DNA of 64,000 nt, taken from the NCBI GenBank assembly GCA_964247735.1, contig CAXTVS010000011.1:1-64000 (forward strand), read 5' to 3'. Shown in pieces: positions 1 through 8,272 of the stretch; within the stretch, counting starts at the first letter, position 1, and each line of letters opens with the position of its first letter. Made by a program: the position numbers and the translations under genes. The notes below the pieces were generated by a model. It was given only the letters and a program-made list of their open reading frames with translations. It did not search any database and was not told where the DNA came from. The DNA comes from Lichenicola sp964247735 (GTDB lineage: Bacteria; Pseudomonadota; Alphaproteobacteria; Acetobacterales; Acetobacteraceae).

Positions 1-179
1 AGTGGACGGTGCAGCCGGAAGCGCTGACCGAGGGCTCGATCATCGCCTTCCAGCACCCGGCGTTCGGACCGGTCGGCTTCGTGCTGCCGCCAAGCGACAT
101 CGAGAAGGTGGTGCGTGCGCTGACCGCGCACATGGGCATGGTGCACAGCAGCGAGCAGCGGCCGGCGAAGCCGAGCTGA
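1..179 (+). CDS. C-terminal end of an unrecognised protein (5' end outside window)
   Basis: The frame that starts at base 3 is open from the window edge to a TGA at 177-179 and gives the last 58 residues of a protein. It contains a Phe/Gly/Pro-rich stretch (QHPAFGPVGFVLPP) followed by a short helix and a basic tail. I do not recognise the family, and no domain can be assigned from so little sequence. The 244 bases between this stop and the next gene hold nothing I can identify. Confidence 0.45.
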   Translation, partial: WTVQPEALTEGSIIAFQHPAFGPVGFVLPPSDIEKVVRALTAHMGMVHSSEQRPAKPS

Positions 180-423
180 ACCGGCTCTCCGCCCCCGTCA
201 GGAGACGGCAAGGCCGTGAGCTCGGTCCTGCCGGGTCGGTTGCAGGGCGGCGGCCTTCGCCTGATCGCGCGGGCTGCAGCGGCAGCACCATGTTCAACAT
301 CGCGTTCCGGGGTCGTGCCAGGGCGACCCTGACCGGTCGGTGGGTGGGGAACCACCGCTGGACCATGTCCGGGCCGGGAGGAGGATCCGCCTTCACGACG
401 CCGAGCCGTCGGCGCCACAGGCT

Positions 424-1419
424 TCAGCGTCGTGCGGCGGCCTTGCGCTGCCTCATCGCGACGCCCGCCACGCCGGCGGCGATGGCCGCCACCAACAGGC
501 CCCTGTGGCGCGAGGAGAACACCTCCCAGCTGCCGGTGCGCGACCGGTCGTCGAAGCGGCCATGCGCCTGTTCCGGCCCGTCGATGCTCTCGTACAGGTT
601 GTTCGGCGCGTCCGGATCGGCCTGCTCCCCGGTCAGCTGTCCCGAGTAGCCGGCGCTCGCCAGGTAGCGGTCGGCCAGGCTCGGCGCGATCCGGTTGGCC
701 ATGATCGCCAGCACGGTCGGGAAGCCGACCCACCATTCCCGGCGATGGTGGAACGCGGCATGGGCAATCGCCCGCGCCGGCACCTCCGGCTCGTAGATCG
801 GCGGCACCGGCTGGGCGCGGTAGCCGGTCCTGTTCAGCGCCCAGTCGAATTGCGGCGTGTTCACCGCCGGCAGGTGCACCATGGTCAGGTGGATGTCGTC
901 GCCGTCGTGCAGGATCTCCGAGCGCAGGCTGTCGGTGAAGCCGCGTATCGCCGACTTGGCGCCGCAATACACCGCCTGCAGCGGCACCGAGCGGTAGGCC
1001 AGCGCCGAGCCCACGTTGACGATGGTGCCGCGGCCGCGCCGGCGCATGCGCCTGAGCGCCGACATGGTGCCATGCACGGTGCCGAGATAGGTCACCTCCG
1101 TGCCGCGTCGCACCTCGTCCGCCGTCAGCTCCGCGACCGCGGCGAAGATGGTCGCCATCGCGTTGTTGACCCAGACGGTGATGGGCCCGAGCGCCTGCTC
1201 GATCGCCTCGGCGGCGGCCTCGACCGCTTCGGCATCCGCCATGTCGGCGATCGCCACCGCGGCGCGCACGCCGAGGCCGCGCGCCTCGTCGGCCGCCTGC
1301 TCCAGGCGCGCCCGGTTGCGTCCGACCAGGCCCACGTGGCAGCCGCGCCGGGCGAACTCGCGCACGGTGGCGCGGCCGACGCCGGCCCCTGCCCCGGTGA
1401 TGACGACGACCTCGGCCAT
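424..1419 (-). CDS. SDR-family oxidoreductase with a C-terminal membrane anchor
   Basis: A 331-residue classical short-chain dehydrogenase/reductase. The cofactor motif TGAGAGVG is at residues 8-15, NNAM at 85-88, and the catalytic residues are Ser138, Tyr151 and Lys155 in a YCGAK motif. The protein is about 80 residues longer than a minimal SDR. The extra C-terminus ends in a hydrophobic segment (about residues 304-322) followed by Arg/Lys, which suggests a membrane anchor. The substrate cannot be read from the sequence. The ATG has a GGAGA-type ribosome site upstream. It lies 66 bases downstream of the GH15 gene on the same strand, so the two may be co-transcribed. Confidence 0.85.
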   Translation of the reverse strand: MAEVVVITGAGAGVGRATVREFARRGCHVGLVGRNRARLEQAADEARGLGVRAAVAIADMADAEAVEAAAEAIEQALGPITVWVNNAMATIFAAVAELTADEVRRGTEVTYLGTVHGTMSALRRMRRRGRGTIVNVGSALAYRSVPLQAVYCGAKSAIRGFTDSLRSEILHDGDDIHLTMVHLPAVNTPQFDWALNRTGYRAQPVPPIYEPEVPARAIAHAAFHHRREWWVGFPTVLAIMANRIAPSLADRYLASAGYSGQLTGEQADPDAPNNLYESIDGPEQAHGRFDDRSRTGSWEVFSSRHRGLLVAAIAAGVAGVAMRQRKAAARR

Positions 1420-1485
1420 GAAACTGTTCTCCGGACCGGATCCGCCGGCGCGAGACGGGCAACGCCTGCGTCGGGACGCGGTTCG

Positions 1486-3300
1486 TCAGCGGGTGCGGCT
1501 GATCCCCTCGCCGCAATACTGCAGGACGGCGTTGATCAGCCCCAGATGCGACAGCGCCTGGGGGATGTTGCCGAGCAGGCGGCACTCGCCGACATGGTAC
1601 TCCTCCGCCAGCAGGCCGACATCGTTGGACACGCCGACGATGCGGTCGATCATCGCACGCGCCTCGTCGCGCCGGCCCTGCAGCACCATGCACTGCGCCA
1701 GCCAGCAGGAGCAGGCGAGGAAGCTGCCTTCGTGCCCGCCCGCGTCGGGCGCCTTCTGGCGGCGTACGAAGCCGTCCTCGACCAGCTCGGCCTCGATCGC
1801 CGCGATGGTGCCGGCGATCCTGTGGTCCGACACCGGCAGGAAGCCGACCAGCGGCAGCAGCAGCAGGGACGCGTCGAGCGCGTCGCTGCCGAACGCCTGC
1901 ACGAAGCTGTTGCGCTTCGGGTCGAACCCCTTCTCGCAGACCGTGTCGTGGATCTTCTGCGCAAGCGCGGCCAGGGTGTCGCGCCGGTCGTCGTCGAGCC
2001 GGTCGGCGCTGTCGTGGCCGTGGAGGTGGCGGTCCATTGCGACCCAGGCCATTGCCACGGAATAGGTGTAGCACTGCGGTTCGCCGCGGTTCTCCCAGAT
2101 GTCGGAGCCCGGCCGGTCCCACACCTGTTCCAGCTCGGCGATCAGCACGTCCTCGACCTCCAGCGCGCGCTCCTGGGTGTCGAGGCCGGCGCGCCGGCTG
2201 AAATGCATCGCGTCCACCAGCTCGCCCAGCACGTCGAGCTGCTTCTGGCCGGCAGCCTGGTTGCCGATCCGCACCGGCCGCGCGCCCTCGTGGCCGGGCA
2301 GCCAGCCCGCCTTCCACTCGTCGAGGTGCCGCCGCCCGTCGAGCCGGTACATGATCTGTATCTTGTCCGGGTCGCCGCCGATCGCGCGCTTGATCCAGTC
2401 GCTCCAGCTCTTCGCCTCCTCCTGGTATCCGGCGTTGAGCAGGGCGGTCAGGGTGAAGGTGGCGTCGCGCAGCCAGGTGTAGCGGTAGTCCCAGTTCATT
2501 GACCCGCCCGGCTGTTCCGGCAGCGAGGTGGTGGCGGCGGCGAGCAGGCCGCCGGTGGGCGCGTGGATCAGCGCCTTGAGGGTCAGCAGCGAGCGTTTCA
2601 CCGCCGTGTCCCAGGGCGTGCGCTTGTCGTAGCGCGCCATCCAGTCGCGCCAGGTGCGGTCGGTATCGCGCAGCGCGGCCGCCGTGTCCGGCCTCGGCGC
2701 CGGCGGGCAGTGCGCGGCGGTATAGCCCAGCACGAACACCTGCCGCTCGCCGGCTGCCACGGTGAAGTCGAGCATTCCCTCGGCATCCCCCATCGTGATC
2801 GGCAGCGGGCTGTACAGCACCACCTGATTGGGGCCGATCTCGCACAGCACGCCGTCGTCGTGCGGACGGGTCCAGGGCGACATGCTGCCGTAGTCGAAGC
2901 GCAAGCGCAGCGACATGTGCATCGCCACGGCGCCGTCCACCCCTTCCACGATGCGGATCAGGGTGGACGGCGCGTCGGAGTCGTTGGGGCGCAGCGGCAT
3001 GAAGTCGACGACACGGACCCGGCCGCCGGACGACGACCACAGGCTCTCAAGGATCAGGGTGTCGCCGGCATAGCGCCGCTCGACGGTCGGCGCGAAGCTT
3101 GCGATGGTGGCGGGCGCGATCCGCCAGTGCCCGTGGCTGTCGTTTCCGAGAATGGCGTTGAACGGGCTGTCGCTGTCGAAGCGCGGCCAGCACAGGAAGT
3201 CGACCGAGCCGTCGCGTGCGATCAGGGCGACGGTCTGGCCGTCGCCGACGACGGCATAGTCGGCGATCTGCTTGCCCATCCGTTCCTCCACCGCGCTCAT
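1486..3300 (-). CDS. Glycoside hydrolase family 15 protein (glucoamylase/trehalase type)
   Basis: A 604-residue cytoplasmic GH15 enzyme, the usual length for the bacterial two-domain form (N-terminal beta-sandwich, C-terminal alpha/alpha barrel). The family start IADYAVVGDG is at residues 12-21, the barrel signature NWDYRYTWLRD at 269-279, IWENRGEP at 401-408 (Glu403 as general acid) and EGSFLACSCWLA further on (Glu as general base). Members hydrolyse alpha-glucosidic bonds in trehalose, maltodextrins or starch fragments; which of these applies here is not visible. I chose the ATG at 3300 because it fits the family N-terminus. It overlaps the stop of the upstream membrane-protein gene by 4 bases (ATGA), so translation is likely coupled. 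Confidence 0.9.
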   Translation of the reverse strand: MSAVEERMGKQIADYAVVGDGQTVALIARDGSVDFLCWPRFDSDSPFNAILGNDSHGHWRIAPATIASFAPTVERRYAGDTLILESLWSSSGGRVRVVDFMPLRPNDSDAPSTLIRIVEGVDGAVAMHMSLRLRFDYGSMSPWTRPHDDGVLCEIGPNQVVLYSPLPITMGDAEGMLDFTVAAGERQVFVLGYTAAHCPPAPRPDTAAALRDTDRTWRDWMARYDKRTPWDTAVKRSLLTLKALIHAPTGGLLAAATTSLPEQPGGSMNWDYRYTWLRDATFTLTALLNAGYQEEAKSWSDWIKRAIGGDPDKIQIMYRLDGRRHLDEWKAGWLPGHEGARPVRIGNQAAGQKQLDVLGELVDAMHFSRRAGLDTQERALEVEDVLIAELEQVWDRPGSDIWENRGEPQCYTYSVAMAWVAMDRHLHGHDSADRLDDDRRDTLAALAQKIHDTVCEKGFDPKRNSFVQAFGSDALDASLLLLPLVGFLPVSDHRIAGTIAAIEAELVEDGFVRRQKAPDAGGHEGSFLACSCWLAQCMVLQGRRDEARAMIDRIVGVSNDVGLLAEEYHVGECRLLGNIPQALSHLGLINAVLQYCGEGISRTR

Positions 3301-3872
3301 GCGCGCAACGCCACCAACACGCCGCCGACGATCAGGATTGCCGCGACGGACGCCAGAACCGTCAGGCGGCGCGCGATGAACGCTTCCGCCTTCTCCCCGA
3401 AGCGCCGGAGCAGGGCGGCGATCAGGAAGAAGCGGGCTCCGCGGGTGAGGAGGCTCGCCAGCAGGAACAGGAAAAGGCTGTAATGCGCGGCCCCGGCGGC
3501 GATCGCCACCACCTTGTAGGGAACCGGCGTCAGGCCCTTCAGCAGGATCACGGCGAAGCCGTAGCGGGCGAAGCGATCCTGGTAGACCGCCAGCGCGTGC
3601 TCGGCGTGGTAGAGATGGATCAGTCCGGTCGCGAGACGCACCAGCTCCGCGCCGATCAGCCAGCCGATCGCCCCGCCGCACAGGCTGGCCAGCGTGCAGA
3701 TCGCCGCCAGCCCCCAGGCCCGGTCCCGCCTCGCCAGCACCATCGGGATCAGCAGGAGGTCCGGCGGCACCGGAAAGACGCTGCCTTCGGCCAATGCGAC
3801 CGCGGCCAGCCAGACCGGAGCCGCCGGCGTCGCGGCGAGGGCCAGCACGCGGGGATAAAGACGCTGCAGCAT
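3297..3872 (-). CDS. YqaA/DedA-like (VTT-domain) integral membrane protein
   Basis: A 191-residue, very hydrophobic protein with five to six predicted membrane segments. The sequence EGSVFPVPPDLLLIPM near residues 29-44 resembles the re-entrant E-x-x-F-P-x-P motif of VTT/DedA proteins. A later segment has the family-like pattern KGLTPVPYKVVAIAAG (about residues 111-126). DedA relatives have been linked to lipid flipping, envelope homeostasis and stress tolerance; the exact role here is unknown. Its stop overlaps the start of the GH15 gene by 4 bases, so the two products are probably made together. The functional link between a small VTT protein and a cytoplasmic GH15 is not obvious. Confidence 0.75.
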   Translation of the reverse strand: MLQRLYPRVLALAATPAAPVWLAAVALAEGSVFPVPPDLLLIPMVLARRDRAWGLAAICTLASLCGGAIGWLIGAELVRLATGLIHLYHAEHALAVYQDRFARYGFAVILLKGLTPVPYKVVAIAAGAAHYSLFLFLLASLLTRGARFFLIAALLRRFGEKAEAFIARRLTVLASVAAILIVGGVLVALRA

Positions 3873-3956
3873 GCAAGGGATCCGGAAGGGAAGGAAGCTG
3901 CGGTGTAGCAGCGCAACGCCCGATGAGGCAGGGCCGCTCGCGTCCCGACGAGCCGG

Positions 3957-4952
3957 TCAGGGTCGGCGCTTGAGCAGGCGGCCGATGGCGCGGAGCGGCG
4001 CGGTGACCCGCCACGAGGTGGAGGCTTCCATGGCCAGGACCAGGCCGCGGAGCCGCTCGACGTCCGACGCCAGGCGCGCCGCGTCCGGCGCGGTCATTGT
4101 TCTTGCAGACCCGTGCAGCCGCCTGCCGGGCCGCGGCCGGAGCAGGACGTCCTCGACCGTTCCGTGCAGGACCAGGTTGTCGTGGAAGAAGCGGCCGACG
4201 TCGCCTCCTCCCGCTTGCGTCTCGGTCCCGTCCCCGTTCAGGGAGGAAACCTCGAACGCGTCCCAGAGCCGCCTGGCAAAGGTCTGCGCCTCGAAGCCCT
4301 GCACGTAAGCGAGACACCAGGTGTTGAACTCCATCAGGATCGGCGGCCTGAACCGCTCGATCAGCCCGGCCGCACCGGCGAGCACCGCGGGCTCGAAGCC
4401 CTCCACGTCCATCTTAACGAAGTCGACGCGGCCCAGTCCGGCCTCGGCGACGTAGCCATCCAGCGTCACCATCGGGATGTCGGCCTGTCCGGACGGGGCG
4501 ACGTGGGAGCTGGAGCCGACGCCGTGCATCGAGATCCGTCCCCGACGGTCGCCCAGCGCGACGGCGTTCACCGAAACGTTGCGCAGGCCGTTGCCGGACA
4601 CGTTCTGCCGCAGGTAGGCCACGTTGGCGGGCAGCGCCTCGAAGACGTGGACGTGCCCGTCCGGCAGCAGGTGCGACAGCATCAGCGCGGTCAGGCCGAT
4701 GTTGCCGCCGGCGTCGATGACCACCGAGTCCGTCGCAAGGTTGGCCTGGACCCAGCACCGGAGCGGGGCCAGCGCCTCGATCACCGCCGCGACGTTGCCG
4801 AAGTACGGATCATCCGCGTCGCCGTGGAGGGTGACGGGACGGCCGGCGATGCTCGCTGCCTGGCTGGTGGCTGACATGATTTGCGCAGGGCTCCGCGACA
4901 CGACCCTGGACCCGATGGTGCCTCGTTCCGGTTGCCGCTCGGTATGCCGCAT
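3957..4952 (-). CDS. FkbM-family SAM-dependent methyltransferase with STSWR tail
   Basis: A 331-residue FkbM-type methyltransferase. The SAM-binding motif VVIDAGGNIGLTAL covers about residues 77-90, and the family signature FVKMDVEGFEPAVLAGA follows. FkbM enzymes O-methylate sugars or secondary metabolites, often in surface polysaccharide pathways. The last 20 residues contain STSWRVTAPLRAIGRL, a tail found on polysaccharide-related enzymes and also present at the end of the methyltransferase at 37.5-38.6 kb. The start is uncertain: ATG at 4952 is used, but the internal ATG at 4877 would remove a 25-residue basic leader with no homology to the family and may be the true one. Confidence 0.85.
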   Translation of the reverse strand: MRHTERQPERGTIGSRVVSRSPAQIMSATSQAASIAGRPVTLHGDADDPYFGNVAAVIEALAPLRCWVQANLATDSVVIDAGGNIGLTALMLSHLLPDGHVHVFEALPANVAYLRQNVSGNGLRNVSVNAVALGDRRGRISMHGVGSSSHVAPSGQADIPMVTLDGYVAEAGLGRVDFVKMDVEGFEPAVLAGAAGLIERFRPPILMEFNTWCLAYVQGFEAQTFARRLWDAFEVSSLNGDGTETQAGGGDVGRFFHDNLVLHGTVEDVLLRPRPGRRLHGSARTMTAPDAARLASDVERLRGLVLAMEASTSWRVTAPLRAIGRLLKRRP

Positions 4953-5088
4953 CTAGCCCGAAGCAACCGGGTGCGCCAGCGGTCGATCATGCCGATCCGG
5001 ATCGGGCGACGACTTGGCTCCGGGGAACCCGACGGACTCCGTCCTCCGGCGATCGTGCCGTATCGGGACCGACGTCGGTCGAGCAAGG

Positions 5089-6624
5089 CTATGCCACCAG
5101 CGTCACCGTGGCGCGCAGGCCGTGAGGGGCGCGGTTGGCCAGGGTGATGTCGCCGCCCTGGCCGCGCACGATGTTGCGGGCGATCGACAGGCCGAGCCCG
5201 GTGCCGCCGGTTTCGCGGTTCCGGCTGGTCTCGACCCGGACGAACGGCTCGAACACCCGCTCGAGCTGGTCCGGCGCGATGCCGGGTCCGTCATCCTCGA
5301 TCAGCACCACGACGTGGCCGTCGTCGCGCGGCCGCAGCGTCACCTGCACGCCGCCGGCATAGGCGATCGCGTTGCCGACCAGGTTGGTGAGCGCGCGCTT
5401 CAGCGCCAGCGAGCGGGCCTGGATGGTGACAGGCGGCGGCGGTGCCGCAAAGCCGACCCGGTCGGCCAGTGCCGGCCTGCCGTCCACCGCGTCGTCCAGC
5501 ACCGTGCTGAGCAGGGCGTTCAGGTCGAGCGGCACCATCGGCTCGCGGTCGGCGCTGTCGCGGCCGAAGGCGAGGGTGGCGGACACCATGGCTTCCAGCT
5601 CGTCGAGGTCGGCCAGGAACTTGGCCTGCAGCTCCTCGTCCTCGATGAACTCCGAGCGCAGCTTGAGCCGGGTGATCGGGGTGCGCAGGTCGTGGCCGAT
5701 CGCGGTCAGCAGCAGGGTGCGGTCGGTCACGAAGCGTCGGATCCGGCTGGCCATGGTGTTGAAGGCGACCGCGGCGGTGGCGACCTCGGTCGGCCCGTTC
5801 TCGGGCAGCGGGTCGGAGTTGACGTCGCGCCCCAGCCGCTCGGCGGCGATCGCCAGCGTGCGCAGCGGCGCGGTCAGGCGGCGTACCGCCCACACGCTGA
5901 GCAGGCCGGCAGCGGTGGTCATCACCAGGAAGGCGATCGGCAGGGTCGGCGACAGGAACGGGTTGGCCAGCGGCATGACGAAGCGCACGGTCAGCCAGCG
6001 GTCGTCGTCCGGCAGCTGCATGGCGATGGCGTAGGAGCGCCCGAGGCCGGCGATCGGTTCGCCGGGTCGGCGACGTTCCGCGGGCCGTTCCCGCATCCAG
6101 TCCTGCGGCGGTCCCGGCGGGTGCAGGCCGCGCCACGGCGGCAGCTCGTGACCGGGACCGGGAGGAGCGTCCGGCGGGCGTTCGCCGTCATAGGGTCCTG
6201 ATGGCATCCGGCCGGCCAGGTTGTTGGCAATCACCACCTGGCTCGGGCGTAGGCGGAGCGGGATCGGCATCGCGAACAGGTGGTGGAGCAGGGTGCGCTG
6301 GATCGGCTCCGGTGCCGGACGGAGCGTTCCCAGCACTGGCACGGTGGTCAGGAAGGCGCGGAAGCCGGGCGGCAGGTGCGCCCGCTGCAGCTCGCCGTCG
6401 CGCGCGAGTGGGCCGGCGTCGGCCATCATGCGGTAGATGCCGGCGACCTGGGCCCCGACCTCACGCTCGTTGTTCAGCCGGGCGAAGTCGATCCGGTCCA
6501 GCGCGTGGATCGCAAGTCCTACCGACTGCACCACCACCAGCCCTGCCAGCAGGACCAGCGCCGTGCGCGCAGCGAGGCTGCGCGGCAGGAGCCGGATGGC
6601 GGTCAGCCTGGCGGCGGGCGGCAT
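5089..6624 (-). CDS. Sensor histidine kinase, EnvZ/OmpR-partner type
   Basis: A 511-residue membrane histidine kinase. A first membrane segment (about 19-42) is followed by a periplasmic region of roughly 180 residues rich in Pro and Arg, a second membrane segment (about 226-247), a HAMP region, and the H-box AIGHDLRTPITRLK with phospho-acceptor His311. The ATPase domain carries the N-box NLVGNAIAYA and glycine boxes DDGPGIAPD and GGTGLGLSIARN, so all catalytic motifs are intact. It autophosphorylates and passes phosphate to the response regulator encoded 13 bases upstream on the same strand. The signal is unknown. The Pro-rich sensor region is unusually extended. Confidence 0.92.
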   Translation of the reverse strand: MPPAARLTAIRLLPRSLAARTALVLLAGLVVVQSVGLAIHALDRIDFARLNNEREVGAQVAGIYRMMADAGPLARDGELQRAHLPPGFRAFLTTVPVLGTLRPAPEPIQRTLLHHLFAMPIPLRLRPSQVVIANNLAGRMPSGPYDGERPPDAPPGPGHELPPWRGLHPPGPPQDWMRERPAERRRPGEPIAGLGRSYAIAMQLPDDDRWLTVRFVMPLANPFLSPTLPIAFLVMTTAAGLLSVWAVRRLTAPLRTLAIAAERLGRDVNSDPLPENGPTEVATAAVAFNTMASRIRRFVTDRTLLLTAIGHDLRTPITRLKLRSEFIEDEELQAKFLADLDELEAMVSATLAFGRDSADREPMVPLDLNALLSTVLDDAVDGRPALADRVGFAAPPPPVTIQARSLALKRALTNLVGNAIAYAGGVQVTLRPRDDGHVVVLIEDDGPGIAPDQLERVFEPFVRVETSRNRETGGTGLGLSIARNIVRGQGGDITLANRAPHGLRATVTLVA

Positions 6625-6637
6625 CCCGGCTGGGGCG

Positions 6638-7357
6638 TCAGACGCGCTCGACGTCGGCCGCCAGCACGTAGCCGCCGCCGCGCACGGTCTTGATCACCTG
6701 GGCGTTGCGGCCGTCATCCTCCAGCTTGCGACGCAGCCGGGAGATGGCGACGTCGATCGCGCGGTCGAACGGCCCTGCCTGGCGGCCGCGCAGCAGGTCG
6801 AGCAGCATGTCGCGGGTCAGCACCCGGTTGGCACGGTCCAGCAGCGCCACCAGCAGCTCGTACTCGCCGCCGGTCAGCGGCACCTCGGCGCCGTCCGGGT
6901 TGAGCAGGCGGCGGCGCAGCGGCTCCAGGGTCCAGCCGGCGAAGCGCAGCACGCGGGTCTCGCCGTCCGGCTTGCGCTCGTCGCGCTCGCCGGTGCGGCG
7001 CATCACCGCGCGCATGCGGGCCATCAGCTCGCGCGGGTTGAACGGCTTGGGCAGGTAGTCGTCGGCGCCGAGCTCCAGGCCAATGATGCGGTCGGTCTCG
7101 TCGCCCATGGCGGTGAGCATGACGATCGGCACGTTGCCCTGGGAGCGCATCCAGCGGGCGAGGTCGAGGCCGCTCTCGCCGGGCAGCATCAGGTCCAGCA
7201 CCACCAGCTGGTAGTGCCCGTTGGCCCAGGCGCGGCGGGCCTCGCGGCCGTCGCGCGCGGTGGTGACGCGGAACCGGTTGCGCTCGAGGAAGCGCGCGAG
7301 CAGCTCGCGTATCTCGCGGTCGTCGTCAACGATCAGGATGTGGGGCAGCTGTTCCAT
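6638..7357 (-). CDS. OmpR-family DNA-binding response regulator
   Basis: A 239-residue response regulator. The receiver domain has the acidic cluster DDD at 11-13, phospho-acceptor Asp55 in LDLMLPGESG, Thr82 and Lys104 in PKPF. A winged-helix C-terminal domain follows, with the typical recognition-helix pattern AIDVAISRLRRKLEDD and the wing KTVRGGGYVL. It is the upstream gene of the pair with the histidine kinase (13-base gap). A short palindrome, ACTGTAACAGT, lies 18-28 bases before its ATG and may be an autoregulatory site. The target genes cannot be read from the sequence. Confidence 0.93.
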   Translation of the reverse strand: MEQLPHILIVDDDREIRELLARFLERNRFRVTTARDGREARRAWANGHYQLVVLDLMLPGESGLDLARWMRSQGNVPIVMLTAMGDETDRIIGLELGADDYLPKPFNPRELMARMRAVMRRTGERDERKPDGETRVLRFAGWTLEPLRRRLLNPDGAEVPLTGGEYELLVALLDRANRVLTRDMLLDLLRGRQAGPFDRAIDVAISRLRRKLEDDGRNAQVIKTVRGGGYVLAADVERV

Positions 7358-7374
7358 GGCGCCGACAGGCTAAC

Positions 7375-7385
7375 ACTGTAACAGT
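7375..7385. promoter_or_regulatory. Short palindrome upstream of the response-regulator gene
   Basis: ACTGTAACAGT is an 11-base perfect 5-1-5 palindrome in the 86-base gap between the SDR gene and the response regulator. Read toward the regulator, the region also shows TGTTA repeated with a 3-base spacer, the tandem arrangement OmpR-type dimers often bind. It could be an autoregulatory site. The palindrome is short enough to arise by chance. Confidence 0.3.
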
Positions 7386-7443
7386 CCTGCTGTGCACCGG
7401 CGTTTCAATTGGTTGCACTGCGGCAGACGTGATGCCACCGGTG

Positions 7444-8178
7444 CTACGCGACGTAGATCATCTTCCGGGTCATCCCGCCGTCGGACACGAACTCGGCGCC
7501 GGTGACGAAGCCGGAGTCCGGCCCGAGCAGCCAGGCGGCGAGGGCGGCGATGTCCTCCACCCGGCCGACCCGTCCGGCCGGATGCTGCGCGTGGTCGGCA
7601 GGAGACAGCGAGTCGCCTGCGACGTCGATCCAGCCCGGGCTGATGCAGTTGGCGCGCACCGACGGGCCGAGGCTGACCGCCAGCGCGTGGGTCAGCGCCA
7701 CCAGGCCGCCCTTGGACGCGGCGTAGCTTTCGGTGTCGGGCTCGGACATGCGGGCGCGGGTGGAGGCGATCGCGACGATGGCGCCCGCGTCCCCGGCCGG
7801 ACCGCGCAGCAGCGGGGCGGCGGCGCGCGCCAGCAGGAACAGGCTGGTCAGGTTGGTGTCGAGCACGGCCCTCCATTCGTGCAGGGACAGCTCGGCCAGC
7901 GGCTTCCGGGCCATGATCCCGGCATTGCTCACCAGGCCGTGCAGCCGTCCTGTCTCGCGGCCGATGCGCGCGCAGGCCGCCTCCACGTCGGCCTCCTGCG
8001 ACACGTCCGCCGCCAGCGGATGGAAGCGCTCGCCGTGCAACGTGGCCGGCGCACGGTCGAGCCCGTACACGGTCCAGCCGTCGCGCAGCAGCCGGCCGGC
8101 GATGCCGGAGCCGATGCCGTGCGAGCTGCCGGTGACCAGGGCAACGCGCGGGTCGTCTGGACGGGGGTGGTATGGCAC
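7444..8178 (-). CDS. SDR-family NAD(P)-dependent oxidoreductase
   Basis: A 244-residue classical SDR, full length for the family. TGSSHGIG is at residues 16-23, NAG at 85-87, and the catalytic triad is Ser139, Tyr152 and Lys156 (YAASK). The PGWI motif and the C-terminal SDGG pattern are also present. The reading frame stays open further upstream, but homology begins just after the GTG at 8178, so I chose that codon. An earlier start would overlap the divergent PRC-barrel gene's leader. The substrate is not evident. The gene is divergent from the secreted protein at 8273. Confidence 0.85.
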   Translation of the reverse strand: MPYHPRPDDPRVALVTGSSHGIGSGIAGRLLRDGWTVYGLDRAPATLHGERFHPLAADVSQEADVEAACARIGRETGRLHGLVSNAGIMARKPLAELSLHEWRAVLDTNLTSLFLLARAAAPLLRGPAGDAGAIVAIASTRARMSEPDTESYAASKGGLVALTHALAVSLGPSVRANCISPGWIDVAGDSLSPADHAQHPAGRVGRVEDIAALAAWLLGPDSGFVTGAEFVSDGGMTRKMIYVA

Positions 8179-8272
8179 ACTCGTGTCTCCGCTCGTCGGC
8201 CGGGTTGCAACGCCAGGTGGATGGCTGGAGATGCCGGATGCGGACGGTCCCGCATCGACCGTGGGAGAAACG

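Noticed and set aside
340..2502. A 720-codon open frame opposite the SDR and GH15 genes
   Set aside because: Its product is His/Arg/Ala/Gly-rich with no family features. It is the antisense shadow of real genes in GC-rich DNA, where stops are rare.
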